A stretch of 63,863 nucleotides of DNA from an uncultured Eubacteriales bacterium (GTDB lineage Bacteria; Bacillota; Clostridia; Lachnospirales; Lachnospiraceae), in NCBI GenBank assembly GCA_900316755.1, contig ONED01000003.1, positions 1-63,863 of the forward strand. Direction: 5' to 3'. The notes beneath the pieces are model-generated. The model searched no databases. It was not told the origin of the DNA and saw only the letters and a program-made list of their open reading frames with translations. The translations under genes and the position numbers were made by a program. Position 1 is the first letter of the stretch; the number at the start of each line of letters is the position of its first letter. Below are positions 35,758-43,758 of this stretch, piece by piece.

Positions 35758-36335
35758 TGTTGAACATTGTCCAAACAAGCATTCTCGAAATGATAGAGAT
35801 ATATGGAGAGGATAAATGTAAAAGTATTTTATCCTCTTTCCATTGCCCACTTAATCAAGATGTAGAAAACTTCTTACATAATAAAGCAATCGCTTTTGCA
35901 AAACAGTATCTGGCAATGACATTTCTGGTCTTTATTACTTATAACAAACAATTATTACCAGTCGGTTATTACACTCTCGCTAACAAATTTTTGTCTTTAT
36001 CAGACACCACAATCAGCAAAACAATTCAGAAAAAAATCTTCAAATTTGCACAATTGGAACCTTATTCCAAACAGTATTTCGTACCGATTCCACTTATAGC
36101 ACAATTGGGAAAGAACGATAAATATTCTGAACTCATTTCCGGAGAACAGTTACTTACACTTGCCTGTAATCGTGTCAAAAAAGCGCAAAAAATCATCGGT
36201 GGAAAAATGGTCTATATCGAATGTGCTTCGAACCCCAAGCTACATTCTTTTTATTCTGCAAACGGTTTTTCTGAGTTTGGTCAAAGAGGGGGAAATAACG
36301 TTCTTCCTCTAATACAGATGGTGAAATACTTTTAG
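35757..36335 (+). CDS. GNAT-family N-acetyltransferase, possible toxin
   Basis: This 192-aa acetyltransferase has the GNAT core. A strand precedes the acetyl-CoA loop (PIPLIAQLGKNDKYSELISGEQLL, about 110-133), followed by a helix. Strand VYIECASNP comes next, then FYSANGF (165-171), whose tyrosine is the usual general acid. The loop departs from the common Q/R-x-x-G-x-G/A, but the order resembles TacT/AtaT toxins that acetylate aminoacyl-tRNA. It could equally be a resistance or metabolic acetyltransferase. Coupling to a 59-aa gene, its own promoter and a strong terminator make it a compact cassette placed between minus-strand operons, which suggests horizontal transfer. Confidence 0.75.
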   Translation: MLNIVQTSILEMIEIYGEDKCKSILSSFHCPLNQDVENFLHNKAIAFAKQYLAMTFLVFITYNKQLLPVGYYTLANKFLSLSDTTISKTIQKKIFKFAQLEPYSKQYFVPIPLIAQLGKNDKYSELISGEQLLTLACNRVKKAQKIIGGKMVYIECASNPKLHSFYSANGFSEFGQRGGNNVLPLIQMVKYF

Positions 36336-36376
36336 AAAATGAACGAGCCCCAAAATCAAAGGGGCTCGTTCATTTT
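36336..36376. terminator. Strong bidirectional terminator
   Basis: A perfect 16-bp stem (AAAATGAACGAGCCCC with its complement) closes a 9-nt loop. It lies one nt after the GNAT stop and at the 3' end of the convergent cobalamin operon. T runs on both strands suit termination in both directions. Confidence 0.93.
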
Positions 36377-37996
36377 TTAGGGAAGGTCTTTCCCCAACTC
36401 GCAGGTATAGCACCACTCAATTTTATCTCCTGCAGACAGCTCATACTCGCCGCAGCTTAATGATGGCTCTTTCCCGTTCACAAAATACATCCAGCCGGAC
36501 AAATCCCCGAACGCAAACTCGTAGATATGATGGATTCCTTTCACATAGACAGACTTGTCACTGCCGCTCGTCTCAAGATGGATTTGATTCTTAGAGACTG
36601 CTTCTAAAAGGATATCGTATACCGTATCCCCTTCTTCTATCTCATACTCTGCCTCGGAGAGCACGATTCCGTCAGATGGAATATAGTCTGCATCACTTTT
36701 TACGACGATTGTATCACAGCGAATAGATAGCGTCACCTCTCCTACCGGATGCTCTTTCACGGCATCTGCATTCTCATAGTATTGCCTGGTTGTTTGGAAA
36801 TCCGTTACCCACACGATAACAATGGCAACTGCCGCGACTGCCAAAATCAAAAGAAAATTTTTTCGATTCCGTTTTTTCAAACAAAACAAAGTCACGCAAA
36901 TCCCACCGGCAAGAATCAGGATGCCAAGGGTGACCCATGGCTTATAGCTGCCATTTCCACCCATCTGTCCTGTCGGTGGATTTGTTCCGCCATTTCCGGA
37001 GCCGCTTCCCTGACTTGGAATCACAAGCCCCGCCGGATTCCTTGCATCCAGGATATAGAAACTGCTTCTGCCATTTTGCATTCGCAAATAAGATACCATA
37101 GAATAAAATACCTGAACGGTTGCCGTTCCGTTAGAGTCGCCGCCCAGCTTGTGGCAAAAACTTCCATCCGATAACTGATAGAGCCGGATTCCGTCAAAAA
37201 TGGTATTCCCGTTTTTGATAAAACGGCTGTCATTTTCACAATCTATCCCCAAAGCAGAAAGTGCCGTCAAAACCTGTGCCCCGCTTTCCGGATTGTTGAC
37301 CCCATAGCTTGCATACTCCCCGGAATCTTTCTGTTTCCCGGAAAGAAACGATAGTGCTCTGTCAATCCCACTCCTTACGGAAGAATCGGTTCCATAATAT
37401 TGTGCCAGCGCCTGTACCGCCATGGCTGTTACATCCACATCACCATAGGAGCCGGAAATTGCCCATCCCCCGTCACCAAGCTGTAGCGAAAGCAATTCTG
37501 ACTTCACGTCGGACACGGAATAAGCCTGACTGGTATAGCCATTATTCAATAGATGAAGTCCATAAATCCAGCTCATCACGCCCTGTTGCCCACTGGAATT
37601 CTGTAAAGTCTCGTAAATATAAGAATCCGTGCTTCCGGTGGCAATCAGTGCCAATGCATACTTTTGCCGGGAAGATGCCGATGATACCTGATTTTTTGCA
37701 AGATAACTCAAAAGTGCCCTCTGATAAGCAGAAAAATCAAAACTTCCATTCTGACTCAATCCGATGACGAACCATTCCGAAGAGACACCGGCATTTTTCG
37801 TAAGAGAGTCATTTATCCATTGCTGTACGGAAGAGGCACCTGCTTCCCTTAACTGATAAGCAACAATACCGTCGATGAAGCTCTGTGCTTCACCGACGGT
37901 TCGTGTTTCTCCTGCTTCGCAAGTGGAAAATAGGTTCAAAAACATTGCAAAAACTGCAATGATTGAGGCGGTTGTTTTTCGTAGTTTATTTCTCAT
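36377..37996 (-). CDS. Exported alpha-toroid plus DUF4430 protein, intrinsic-factor-like
   Basis: This 539-aa membrane protein starts with a signal peptide (about 1-28). An alpha/alpha-toroid of the prenyltransferase/terpene-cyclase repeat type spans about 40-310, with repeats such as LQLGDGGWAISGSYGDVDVTAMAVQAL and SGAQVLTALSALG. A Gly/Pro/Asn-rich linker follows. Two membrane helices (about 349-370, 377-395) flank a KKRNRKN turn. A C-terminal DUF4430 domain (about 430-535) has TVYDILLEAV, GWMYFVNGKEPS and LSAGDKIEW. Both folded domains would face outside. This domain pair is that of intrinsic factor and transcobalamin, where cobalamin lies between them. It is the last gene of the cobalamin-riboswitch operon and overlaps the previous gene by 11 nt. 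Corrinoid binding is inferred. Confidence 0.8.
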   Translation of the reverse strand: MRNKLRKTTASIIAVFAMFLNLFSTCEAGETRTVGEAQSFIDGIVAYQLREAGASSVQQWINDSLTKNAGVSSEWFVIGLSQNGSFDFSAYQRALLSYLAKNQVSSASSRQKYALALIATGSTDSYIYETLQNSSGQQGVMSWIYGLHLLNNGYTSQAYSVSDVKSELLSLQLGDGGWAISGSYGDVDVTAMAVQALAQYYGTDSSVRSGIDRALSFLSGKQKDSGEYASYGVNNPESGAQVLTALSALGIDCENDSRFIKNGNTIFDGIRLYQLSDGSFCHKLGGDSNGTATVQVFYSMVSYLRMQNGRSSFYILDARNPAGLVIPSQGSGSGNGGTNPPTGQMGGNGSYKPWVTLGILILAGGICVTLFCLKKRNRKNFLLILAVAAVAIVIVWVTDFQTTRQYYENADAVKEHPVGEVTLSIRCDTIVVKSDADYIPSDGIVLSEAEYEIEEGDTVYDILLEAVSKNQIHLETSGSDKSVYVKGIHHIYEFAFGDLSGWMYFVNGKEPSLSCGEYELSAGDKIEWCYTCELGKDLP

Positions 37997-38831
37997 GAGA
38001 TTTTCTTCTTTTTACTGCCAAAACTACAATACTTATAAAAGCAATTACTATAAATACAACTAATAGTACCGCCCAAATTGAAAATCCAGCTTCAGAATTT
38101 TCTGATGCTTTAGAGATTTCCGACTGTTCTGTCACGGAGACCTTGCATATCGGAGAAACCAGAATCTGTGTCTCAGATTTTGCGCTAATCACATGGTTTC
38201 CGACTTCTGCAATCTGAATCGTTGCTTTTCCCTCTGCATCGGTTGTCACTCCGGTTTCCTTCCCGTCAACTATTATCATGGCTTCGACAACCGGCATAAC
38301 TATCGGATTGTATTCTGCATCATATCCTGTACCGGAAAGCGTCAGCGTGATGTCTGCTTCTGCTTCAACTATTACCTCTTTTTTATCAAAATAGCAATAC
38401 ATGTCAGACCATGCAGTTTCGTCTGCATAAACGAATGCATTAATATAATCTCCATTGCTTATCTCATCTGCGAGACTCCATGCAGATGCATCATTTACAT
38501 AATACCCAAAACTCCCGCTTACATCTCCCCAGAGTTTGATTAAAGAAATACCATACTCCGTGATACCGGATTCATATCCCGCAGCCGCACCGCCTTCATA
38601 TTTTGCTTCATGGGCAGCATAAAGCGCCTCATCAATCGTGAGTTTTCCATCATTGTCCCTGTCTGTGACGGTCACTTTCTCCTGCACCACCTCAAGAGTT
38701 CCCTTATTCGCAATCGTCACATACACCTCTGCGGAGAGTGCTTCTCCCTCTGCCAAAGCAGTCAGACTCATGCCTCCTGCCAGCATGCATAAGCTCATCA
38801 TAAGAGCCAGTAATTTTTTCATTTTCTTCAT
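37986..38831 (-). CDS. Exported DUF4430-like surface protein with EF-hand-like loop
   Basis: This 281-aa protein has a signal peptide (about 1-27, ending LTALA), a transcobalamin-C/DUF4430-like domain (about 32-145; GSFGYYVNDASAWSLADEISNGDYI), a second beta domain (about 155-240, DAEGKATIQIAEVGNHVI), a spacer, and a C-terminal membrane helix (about 247-272) followed by KRRKSHEK. Inside the first domain, DRDNDGKLTIDEAL (57-70) reads like a calcium-binding EF-hand loop. I chose ATG 38831, preceded by AAGAGGA, over the ORF start at 38867. It lies between the S component and the toroid protein, so a corrinoid-handling role is likely but unproven. Confidence 0.75.
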   Translation of the reverse strand: MKKMKKLLALMMSLCMLAGGMSLTALAEGEALSAEVYVTIANKGTLEVVQEKVTVTDRDNDGKLTIDEALYAAHEAKYEGGAAAGYESGITEYGISLIKLWGDVSGSFGYYVNDASAWSLADEISNGDYINAFVYADETAWSDMYCYFDKKEVIVEAEADITLTLSGTGYDAEYNPIVMPVVEAMIIVDGKETGVTTDAEGKATIQIAEVGNHVISAKSETQILVSPICKVSVTEQSEISKASENSEAGFSIWAVLLVVFIVIAFISIVVLAVKRRKSHEK

Positions 38832-38893
38832 GTTCTTTTCCTCTTTTCTTTTAAAATAATCTATCAAAACAGGACTGCTCCTGATTTTGAACC

Positions 38894-39595
38894 TTACAAA
38901 CGGTCTGTGGCAAATATCCCGTATTTCTTTTTGAGCCGTTCCAGCTTTTCTCCCACTGGCTTTGATAGCAGCAATAAAAACACCACATTGGAAACAGCAT
39001 ATTCTGCTGTCACCGGAAGCGCCGTCGCCGCCATGGCAAGGTAGCGGGACAACCGGAAACCGCCGTCAGCCCAAAGGGTTGTCCAGATATCCATAATGGA
39101 TGAATATAAGATTCCTGCAAACACACCGAACAGGCACAATAGCACCTTGCTCTTTTGCAGAGGTTTTCGAAACACACCTGCTAAGAATCCCAAGAATCCC
39201 CAGGAAAACATCTGGAACGGGGTCCAAGGTCCCTGCCCAAAATAAAAATTGGATATCACCGCCGAAAGCGCCCCTACCACAAATCCGGCTTCCTTCCCGA
39301 GCCAGATGGCTGCAATCACCGTAATCGCCGTCACCGGTTTCAATCCGGGAAGCCATGCGAACACGAATCTTCCCAGAGAAGACAGGGCGATTAAAACCGC
39401 CAGAATCGTCAGTTCTTTTGACGAGCTTTCTCTCCGCTCAAAGCAGTAAAACAGCGGCAGACAGGAGAGAATGCATACACAGAGCGAAATCCACGCATAA
39501 TATTTTTCCCGAAAAACGAACGCCCCTCCGACTACAATCAGCGGAATCAGCAAAAGCAAAATACAGATGGTCATCCCATTCTTTTTCTTACGCAT
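38894..39595 (-). CDS. ECF transporter S component, probably for corrinoids
   Basis: This 233-aa membrane protein has seven to eight helices. After two N-terminal helices the S-component core begins at KELTILAVLIALSSLGRFVFAW, with GLKPVTAITVIAAIWLGKEAGFVVGALSAVISNFYFGQGPWTPFQM typical of this ECF family. The cobalamin riboswitch at the head of the operon makes a vitamin B12/corrinoid substrate most likely, as for CbrT. The start overlaps the stop of the ATPase gene by 8 nt. The dedicated EcfA and EcfT genes beside it make this a self-contained (group I) ECF system. Confidence 0.85.
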   Translation of the reverse strand: MRKKKNGMTICILLLLIPLIVVGGAFVFREKYYAWISLCVCILSCLPLFYCFERRESSSKELTILAVLIALSSLGRFVFAWLPGLKPVTAITVIAAIWLGKEAGFVVGALSAVISNFYFGQGPWTPFQMFSWGFLGFLAGVFRKPLQKSKVLLCLFGVFAGILYSSIMDIWTTLWADGGFRLSRYLAMAATALPVTAEYAVSNVVFLLLLSKPVGEKLERLKKKYGIFATDRL

Positions 39596-41237
39596 CCTTC
39601 TCTCCTGCCTTTCTCCCGTTCTGTCTGCAAAGCTTTGCTACCTCTTCGCACCGGATTGTATTTTTATAATATCCTCTCGAAATCCGGTTTGCCGCAGTCG
39701 TGTAAAAATGATTTTTCGTGAAGAATTTTGTCGGCGTATCCGTAGATACCAATTCCCCCGCAAAAAACATCCCGCACCGGTCTGCTTCCCGGGCAGCAAA
39801 CTCGACATCATGGGTCACCGTCAATATCGTGCCGCCTTTTTCTTTCCATTCGTTCAGAATTTGAGAAAGAGTCTGTTTCGCACCGGCATCCATGCCTTTC
39901 GTGGGCTCATCCAAAAGCAGAATCTCCGGCTTTAGGAGCATCATCTTTGCCAGCGCCGCTTTTTGCTGCTCCCCTCCGCTCAAATCATACGGATGCATCT
40001 TCTGCAGGTGTCCGATTCCAAGCCGTTCCAGAATCTCAGCGATTCTCCTTTCTGCTTCCGCCGATGTATATTCCATAAGTTCACAAGCTTCCTGCAAATC
40101 CTCCCTTACGGTCTTTCCGAGGAACAACGTCGCAGGGTTTTGGGGCAAAAGTGCCATCTTTCCATTGGTCCAAACCTTCCCCCGGTATGCCTTTAATATG
40201 CCTGCAAGGATGCCAAGCAGAGTCGTTTTCCCGGCTCCGTTCCCTCCCAATATACAGAAATGTTCTCCTTCATATACACATAGGGAAACGCCTTTCACCA
40301 CGTCCGGCAAAGATTTCCCATACCGGAACCAGACTTCTTTTAGCTCAGCCTTTTTTTCTTCCCGGTGAATATAGGGCGAAAGCTCCAGCGTATCCTCTTC
40401 ATTTCGGTAATTCCGGGTAATAAAATCTCTTCCTTCGCGCACGGTAATCGGGCACTCTCCCTCTTCTCCCAGCAAATTGAAAATACGTGTCGCGGACGGA
40501 AGCGCTTCATACATGGGATGAGACGGATGTTGTTTCAAATAAGCACCTATCCGTTTCGGACAGTCGTCAAATGTAAGCCTTCCCTGTTCCATAAAAAACA
40601 CCCGGTCGGCAATCGCAAATACCTCCTCCAGTCGGTGTTCCACCAGAAGGATGGTAATTCCCAAATCCCGGTTCAGCTTCTGGAGCGTCCCGATAAAATT
40701 CGTCGCAGCAATGGGGTCGAGCTGTGCCGTCGGCTCATCCAGAAGCAGGATTTCCGGCTGCATTGCCATAATGGAAGCAAGATTCAGGAGCTGTTTCTGC
40801 CCGCCGGACAATTCTGCCGTCTTTCTATAAAACCATTCCTCAATGCCAAAATAGCTTGCCATCTCAGCCACTCTCCGTCGGATGCTTTGTGTATCCAGTC
40901 CCAAGCTTTCCAGCCCAAAAGCCAGTTCATGCCACACCGTATCTGTCACAATCTGGCTCTCCGGATTTTGAAGGACAAACCCAATCTCCGCTGCCGCAGT
41001 GCGCTCACATAGCTCTGACAATGGCGTATCATGGTACAAAATCTCACCACTCACCTCGCCAAACGGAGAAAGCTCTCTCTTTAACAGCCGAAGCAGGGTG
41101 GACTTTCCGCAACCGGACTCCCCACATATCACAAGAAACTCTCCGTCCCTGACCGAAAATGAAATCTCCTCCAGGGCTCTTTTTTCTTCTCCCGGATAAC
41201 GAAAACTCAAATCTTTGATCTGTAATACTTCCACCAC
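39588..41237 (-). CDS. ECF transporter ATPase with two fused ABC domains
   Basis: This 549-aa cytoplasmic protein carries both nucleotide-binding domains of an ECF importer in one chain. Domain 1 has GESGCGKSTLLRLL, LSGGQKQLLNLAS and LLLDEPTAQLDP. Domain 2 begins near 290 and has GGNGAGKTTLLGIL, LSGGEQQKAALAK and LLLDEPTKGMDAG. Both carry the H-loop (VEHRLEEVF, VTHDVEF). In many ECF systems these are two genes (ecfA1, ecfA2). It overlaps ecfT by 31 nt and the S component by 8 nt, so the three subunits are tightly coupled. Confidence 0.92.
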   Translation of the reverse strand: MVEVLQIKDLSFRYPGEEKRALEEISFSVRDGEFLVICGESGCGKSTLLRLLKRELSPFGEVSGEILYHDTPLSELCERTAAAEIGFVLQNPESQIVTDTVWHELAFGLESLGLDTQSIRRRVAEMASYFGIEEWFYRKTAELSGGQKQLLNLASIMAMQPEILLLDEPTAQLDPIAATNFIGTLQKLNRDLGITILLVEHRLEEVFAIADRVFFMEQGRLTFDDCPKRIGAYLKQHPSHPMYEALPSATRIFNLLGEEGECPITVREGRDFITRNYRNEEDTLELSPYIHREEKKAELKEVWFRYGKSLPDVVKGVSLCVYEGEHFCILGGNGAGKTTLLGILAGILKAYRGKVWTNGKMALLPQNPATLFLGKTVREDLQEACELMEYTSAEAERRIAEILERLGIGHLQKMHPYDLSGGEQQKAALAKMMLLKPEILLLDEPTKGMDAGAKQTLSQILNEWKEKGGTILTVTHDVEFAAREADRCGMFFAGELVSTDTPTKFFTKNHFYTTAANRISRGYYKNTIRCEEVAKLCRQNGRKAGEKDA

Positions 41238-42088
41238 AACTCCTCCTTTCCATCAAGGATAAACGGCAGCAGGCAGAGAATCAAAAATGCTGCCAGCGCC
41301 AAACTAAGGCCAAGCGTAACCGGTGTGGCGGAAATTGCAGGATAAAAAGCAAATTCCAGACTTCCGGCAGCCATTGCCCCCAAAATCACCATATCCAATA
41401 CTACAATCAATAACAGAAACCCGGCATCCCGTTTTTGAAACCGAAACAGGGAATAGTGACTTCTGCCTTTCAGCCCATATCCACGCCCTTTCATAGATGC
41501 GCCTGTTTCAATGGCATGTTCAAACGCCCATGTCAGCAGTGCGGAATATACCCTGACCGTCCCCCGGAATCTGTCTACAAAGCTTTCCGATGCATAGAGA
41601 CCCATGGCTTTCTGCGACTGCCGTATTTTCGAAGCCTGTCCTTTCAATAAGGGAACAAACCGCAGTGCCGTCGAGAGGAGCAGCGCAATCTTCGGCGATA
41701 CTTTTCCAAACAGAAACAATAGTTTGTCTTCGGTCAGCACCTGATTCAGACAGTGAAACCAAAGCACCACTGCTGCCAAAGTCACTGCCATATGTACTCC
41801 ATACAGTAATGCCTCCAGTGTCACCGGATTGCCGTTCAGGAAAAATAAGGGAGTCACACCATTGTGGGAAAACAGCGGATTCGTAACCGCAATCACGCCA
41901 AATAGCAGAAGATATCTTCCCCATCCCCAAAAGCTCTTGTTCCCTTTTTCATTTTTTACATAAAGTAACATTCCTCCGAATAACGCAGCCACCTGTATCA
42001 CCGGATTTCCGGAAAACATCGTAAATCCCAAAACAGATACAAAATACACTGCCAAAACCACCGGATGGAACGAAAAAGACCGCTCCAT
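41207..42088 (-). CDS. ecfT: ECF transporter transmembrane subunit EcfT
   Basis: This 293-aa membrane scaffold links the ATPase to the S component. It has about six helices plus the cytoplasmic coupling region. ALRFVPLLKGQASKIRQSQKAMG and HAIETGASMKGRGYGLKGR supply the coupling helices, with the conserved arginine of the x-R-G motifs. I prefer ATG 42088 (MERSFSFHP) because GGAGGG lies about 6 nt before it; the open frame to 42127 would overlap the riboswitch terminator. It is the first gene after the cobalamin riboswitch. Confidence 0.9.
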   Translation of the reverse strand: MERSFSFHPVVLAVYFVSVLGFTMFSGNPVIQVAALFGGMLLYVKNEKGNKSFWGWGRYLLLFGVIAVTNPLFSHNGVTPLFFLNGNPVTLEALLYGVHMAVTLAAVVLWFHCLNQVLTEDKLLFLFGKVSPKIALLLSTALRFVPLLKGQASKIRQSQKAMGLYASESFVDRFRGTVRVYSALLTWAFEHAIETGASMKGRGYGLKGRSHYSLFRFQKRDAGFLLLIVVLDMVILGAMAAGSLEFAFYPAISATPVTLGLSLALAAFLILCLLPFILDGKEELWWKYYRSKI

Positions 42089-42127
42089 TTGTTCCCTCCC
42101 TCTCAAATTCAAAACTTGCCAAGACAT

Positions 42128-42163
42128 AAAAAATACTCTTCCAACAATTCCGTTAAAAGAGTA
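42128..42163 (-). terminator. Expression-platform terminator of the cobalamin riboswitch
   Basis: On the minus strand a TACTCTT / AAGAGTA stem closes a loop of about 16 nt and runs into T6, about 40 nt before ecfT. Its place between aptamer and first gene suggests control by transcription termination when cobalamin is bound. Confidence 0.65.
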
Positions 42164-42271
42164 CTCTCGATTTTATATATTTCAAAAACACCTTGGACAT
42201 CTTTCATCCAAAGCCTTCTTCCCACAATATCATCGATTGCACCCTTCACACCCAAGCTGTGTAAATCGAAA

Positions 42272-42460
42272 GAATACGGCAGGTCTCCTGACTTATGATA
42301 TAACAGTGTCTGCTGTCCGAAAAAGCTCACCTTCTCAGGAATGTTTCTCCCAATGGCTTATCTGCTCTTTCTTCATCAAATACAGTAATGGCAGTTGTTC
42401 CGGATTCTGACCGGATTCCCTTTTCATCTACTTAAGCTACCGCTTTTCAAACCGTATTCC
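42272..42460 (-). ncRNA. Cobalamin riboswitch
   Basis: The minus strand carries the class features in order. P1 pairs GAATACGG (42452-42459) with CCGTATTC (42272-42279). AAAAGGGAATCCGGT, ATCCGGAACAACTGCC and GCCATTGGGAGAAACATTCCTGAGAAGG follow. The 3' B12 box reads AAGTCAGGAGACCTGCC. The aptamer precedes an operon encoding an ECF importer and two exported proteins, so these are expected to be made when cobalamin is short. Confidence 0.95.
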
Positions 42461-42483
42461 CTGTCATCTATTCAACTGCTAAC

Positions 42484-42512
42484 ATTGTACTACCGTTTTT
42501 GCACGAATGCAA
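42484..42512 (-). promoter_or_regulatory. Promoter of the cobalamin operon
   Basis: On the minus strand TTGCAT (42507-42512) and TACAAT (42484-42489) are 17 nt apart. The -10 box lies about 25 nt before the riboswitch P1 stem, as expected for a leader RNA. Confidence 0.65.
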
Positions 42513-42634
42513 CCTTTTTTCCGGCAGATTGTTTTTCTCATTTGCTCGACTTTTTGGGCATATACAGGGAAAATACTCCTTCATCGTCCAAAAATGTCTC
42601 GATTTGTCTCCGAAAAGAGGTGTAAGAGGCAGCT

Positions 42635-42726
42635 TTTGGGCATATAACGCAATATTTATCTTGTAATGTCCATCAAATTTCCAAAATCTGGGCAAAATAA
42701 GATAAATATTTCATTATATGCCCAAA
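42635..42726. repeat. Inverted repeat with 28-bp arms, MITE-like
   Basis: Arms at 42635-42662 and 42699-42726 match at 26 of 28 positions when one is reversed (outer end TTTGGGCATATAA). They are separated by 36 nt. The outer ends carry the motif TTTGGGCATATA, which also occurs once more at about 42548. The region 42513-42860 otherwise holds no gene that I can support. It could be a small non-autonomous element or a long regulatory hairpin. Confidence 0.6.
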
Positions 42727-42860
42727 CTAGGTTTTAAAACACATGATTTCTTCGCAAATTGGGCAAAGGAGAAGGTTGTCTTCTATATCTGCCCATATAT
42801 TCACTCAGTGTAACTACACAGGAAAAAGTCTTTCTGCAAATCATATCAGCAATTCATAGC

Positions 42861-43746
42861 TCAACCTCCTATGATATTCTCTCTCCCACAAACGCTCAGC
42901 CCAAGTACAATCAAATCCAGAAGATGGAGAGCAAGCTGCCCAATTCGCTTTCCTTCTGTATAAATATAGTGACTGTATTCTCTTCTTTTTTCCGGTTCCA
43001 AATCGAATGTCCTGAGCAAATCGGCATACCCGATAATAGAAGTCAGCGGTGTTTTAATTTCATGCGTAAAACTCCCCATAAAGTCTTCTTTCTTCCTTGC
43101 ATTCTCCTCCAGCTCTCTGATATGCCGTTCTGTATGCTCTGCCAAATGATTCAATGCTCTTCCAAGCTCTGCCACTTCATAGGATTTCATGTTGCGATAG
43201 GCACAATCCATCCTTACAGAATAATCTCCGCCGGAAATCTGTCTTGCAGCTTTCGTCACCCGCGTTAATGGTCTCGTAATATACCAGGAAAACACATATA
43301 AAACTGCTGCGACTACTACGAAAGTACAGATAATCAATTTCCGGTACAACTCATAATTCTGATTTCGCCACTCCAAAATCCCGGAGATATCGTGGTAATT
43401 GAGAATATATTGTTCTTCTTATTTACTGACAACCTGTATTTCGGTTGCCTGATTTTCAGAAACAATCGAATACCGGTATTCCCCGCTTTGCAATGTTTCG
43501 GCCTCTTGTTCCTTAACCAACAGACGGACTTCCTCATCGGTTCCCACTACAATTTCCGTCTCTTCCCCTTTTTCCATAGACTCTATAAAACGACTGAGGG
43601 AGTCCTCTGCATTCTTGATTCCCACCGTTTCATCCAACGTTGCCACATAGGAATACAGCATTTCATTATTTACAATAGCAGCCTATCATAGTAAGCGCCA
43701 TCATGATACAGTATGTAAAAATAAAAATTTTAAACGAAATTTTCAT
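42861..43746 (-). pseudogene. Broken sensor histidine kinase
   Basis: The gene is disrupted three times. ATG 43746 starts a membrane segment (MKISFKIFIFTYCIMMALT) and hits TAA within about 27 codons; shifting frame gives IVNNEMLYSYVATLDE and the sensor region. That frame meets an in-frame TAA at about 43420 (VVSK-stop-EEQYILNYHD) and then continues into a second helix, HAMP and HisKA with the phospho-histidine in FTHEIKTPLTSIIGYADLLR. Coding stops at 42861 after LIVLG with no ATP-binding domain. It therefore cannot make a working kinase. Its response regulator gene upstream is damaged too. Confidence 0.85.
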
Positions 43747-43758
43747 AGCTGCCCTTTC

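Noticed and set aside
37986-38831. Dockerin domain in the exported DUF4430-like protein
   Set aside because: The single DRDNDGKLTIDEA loop resembles a dockerin repeat, but there is only one copy and no cohesin or cellulosome genes nearby.
42109-42330. 73-codon open frame upstream of ecfT
   Set aside because: It lies across the cobalamin riboswitch 3' end and the terminator; the RNA explains the sequence.
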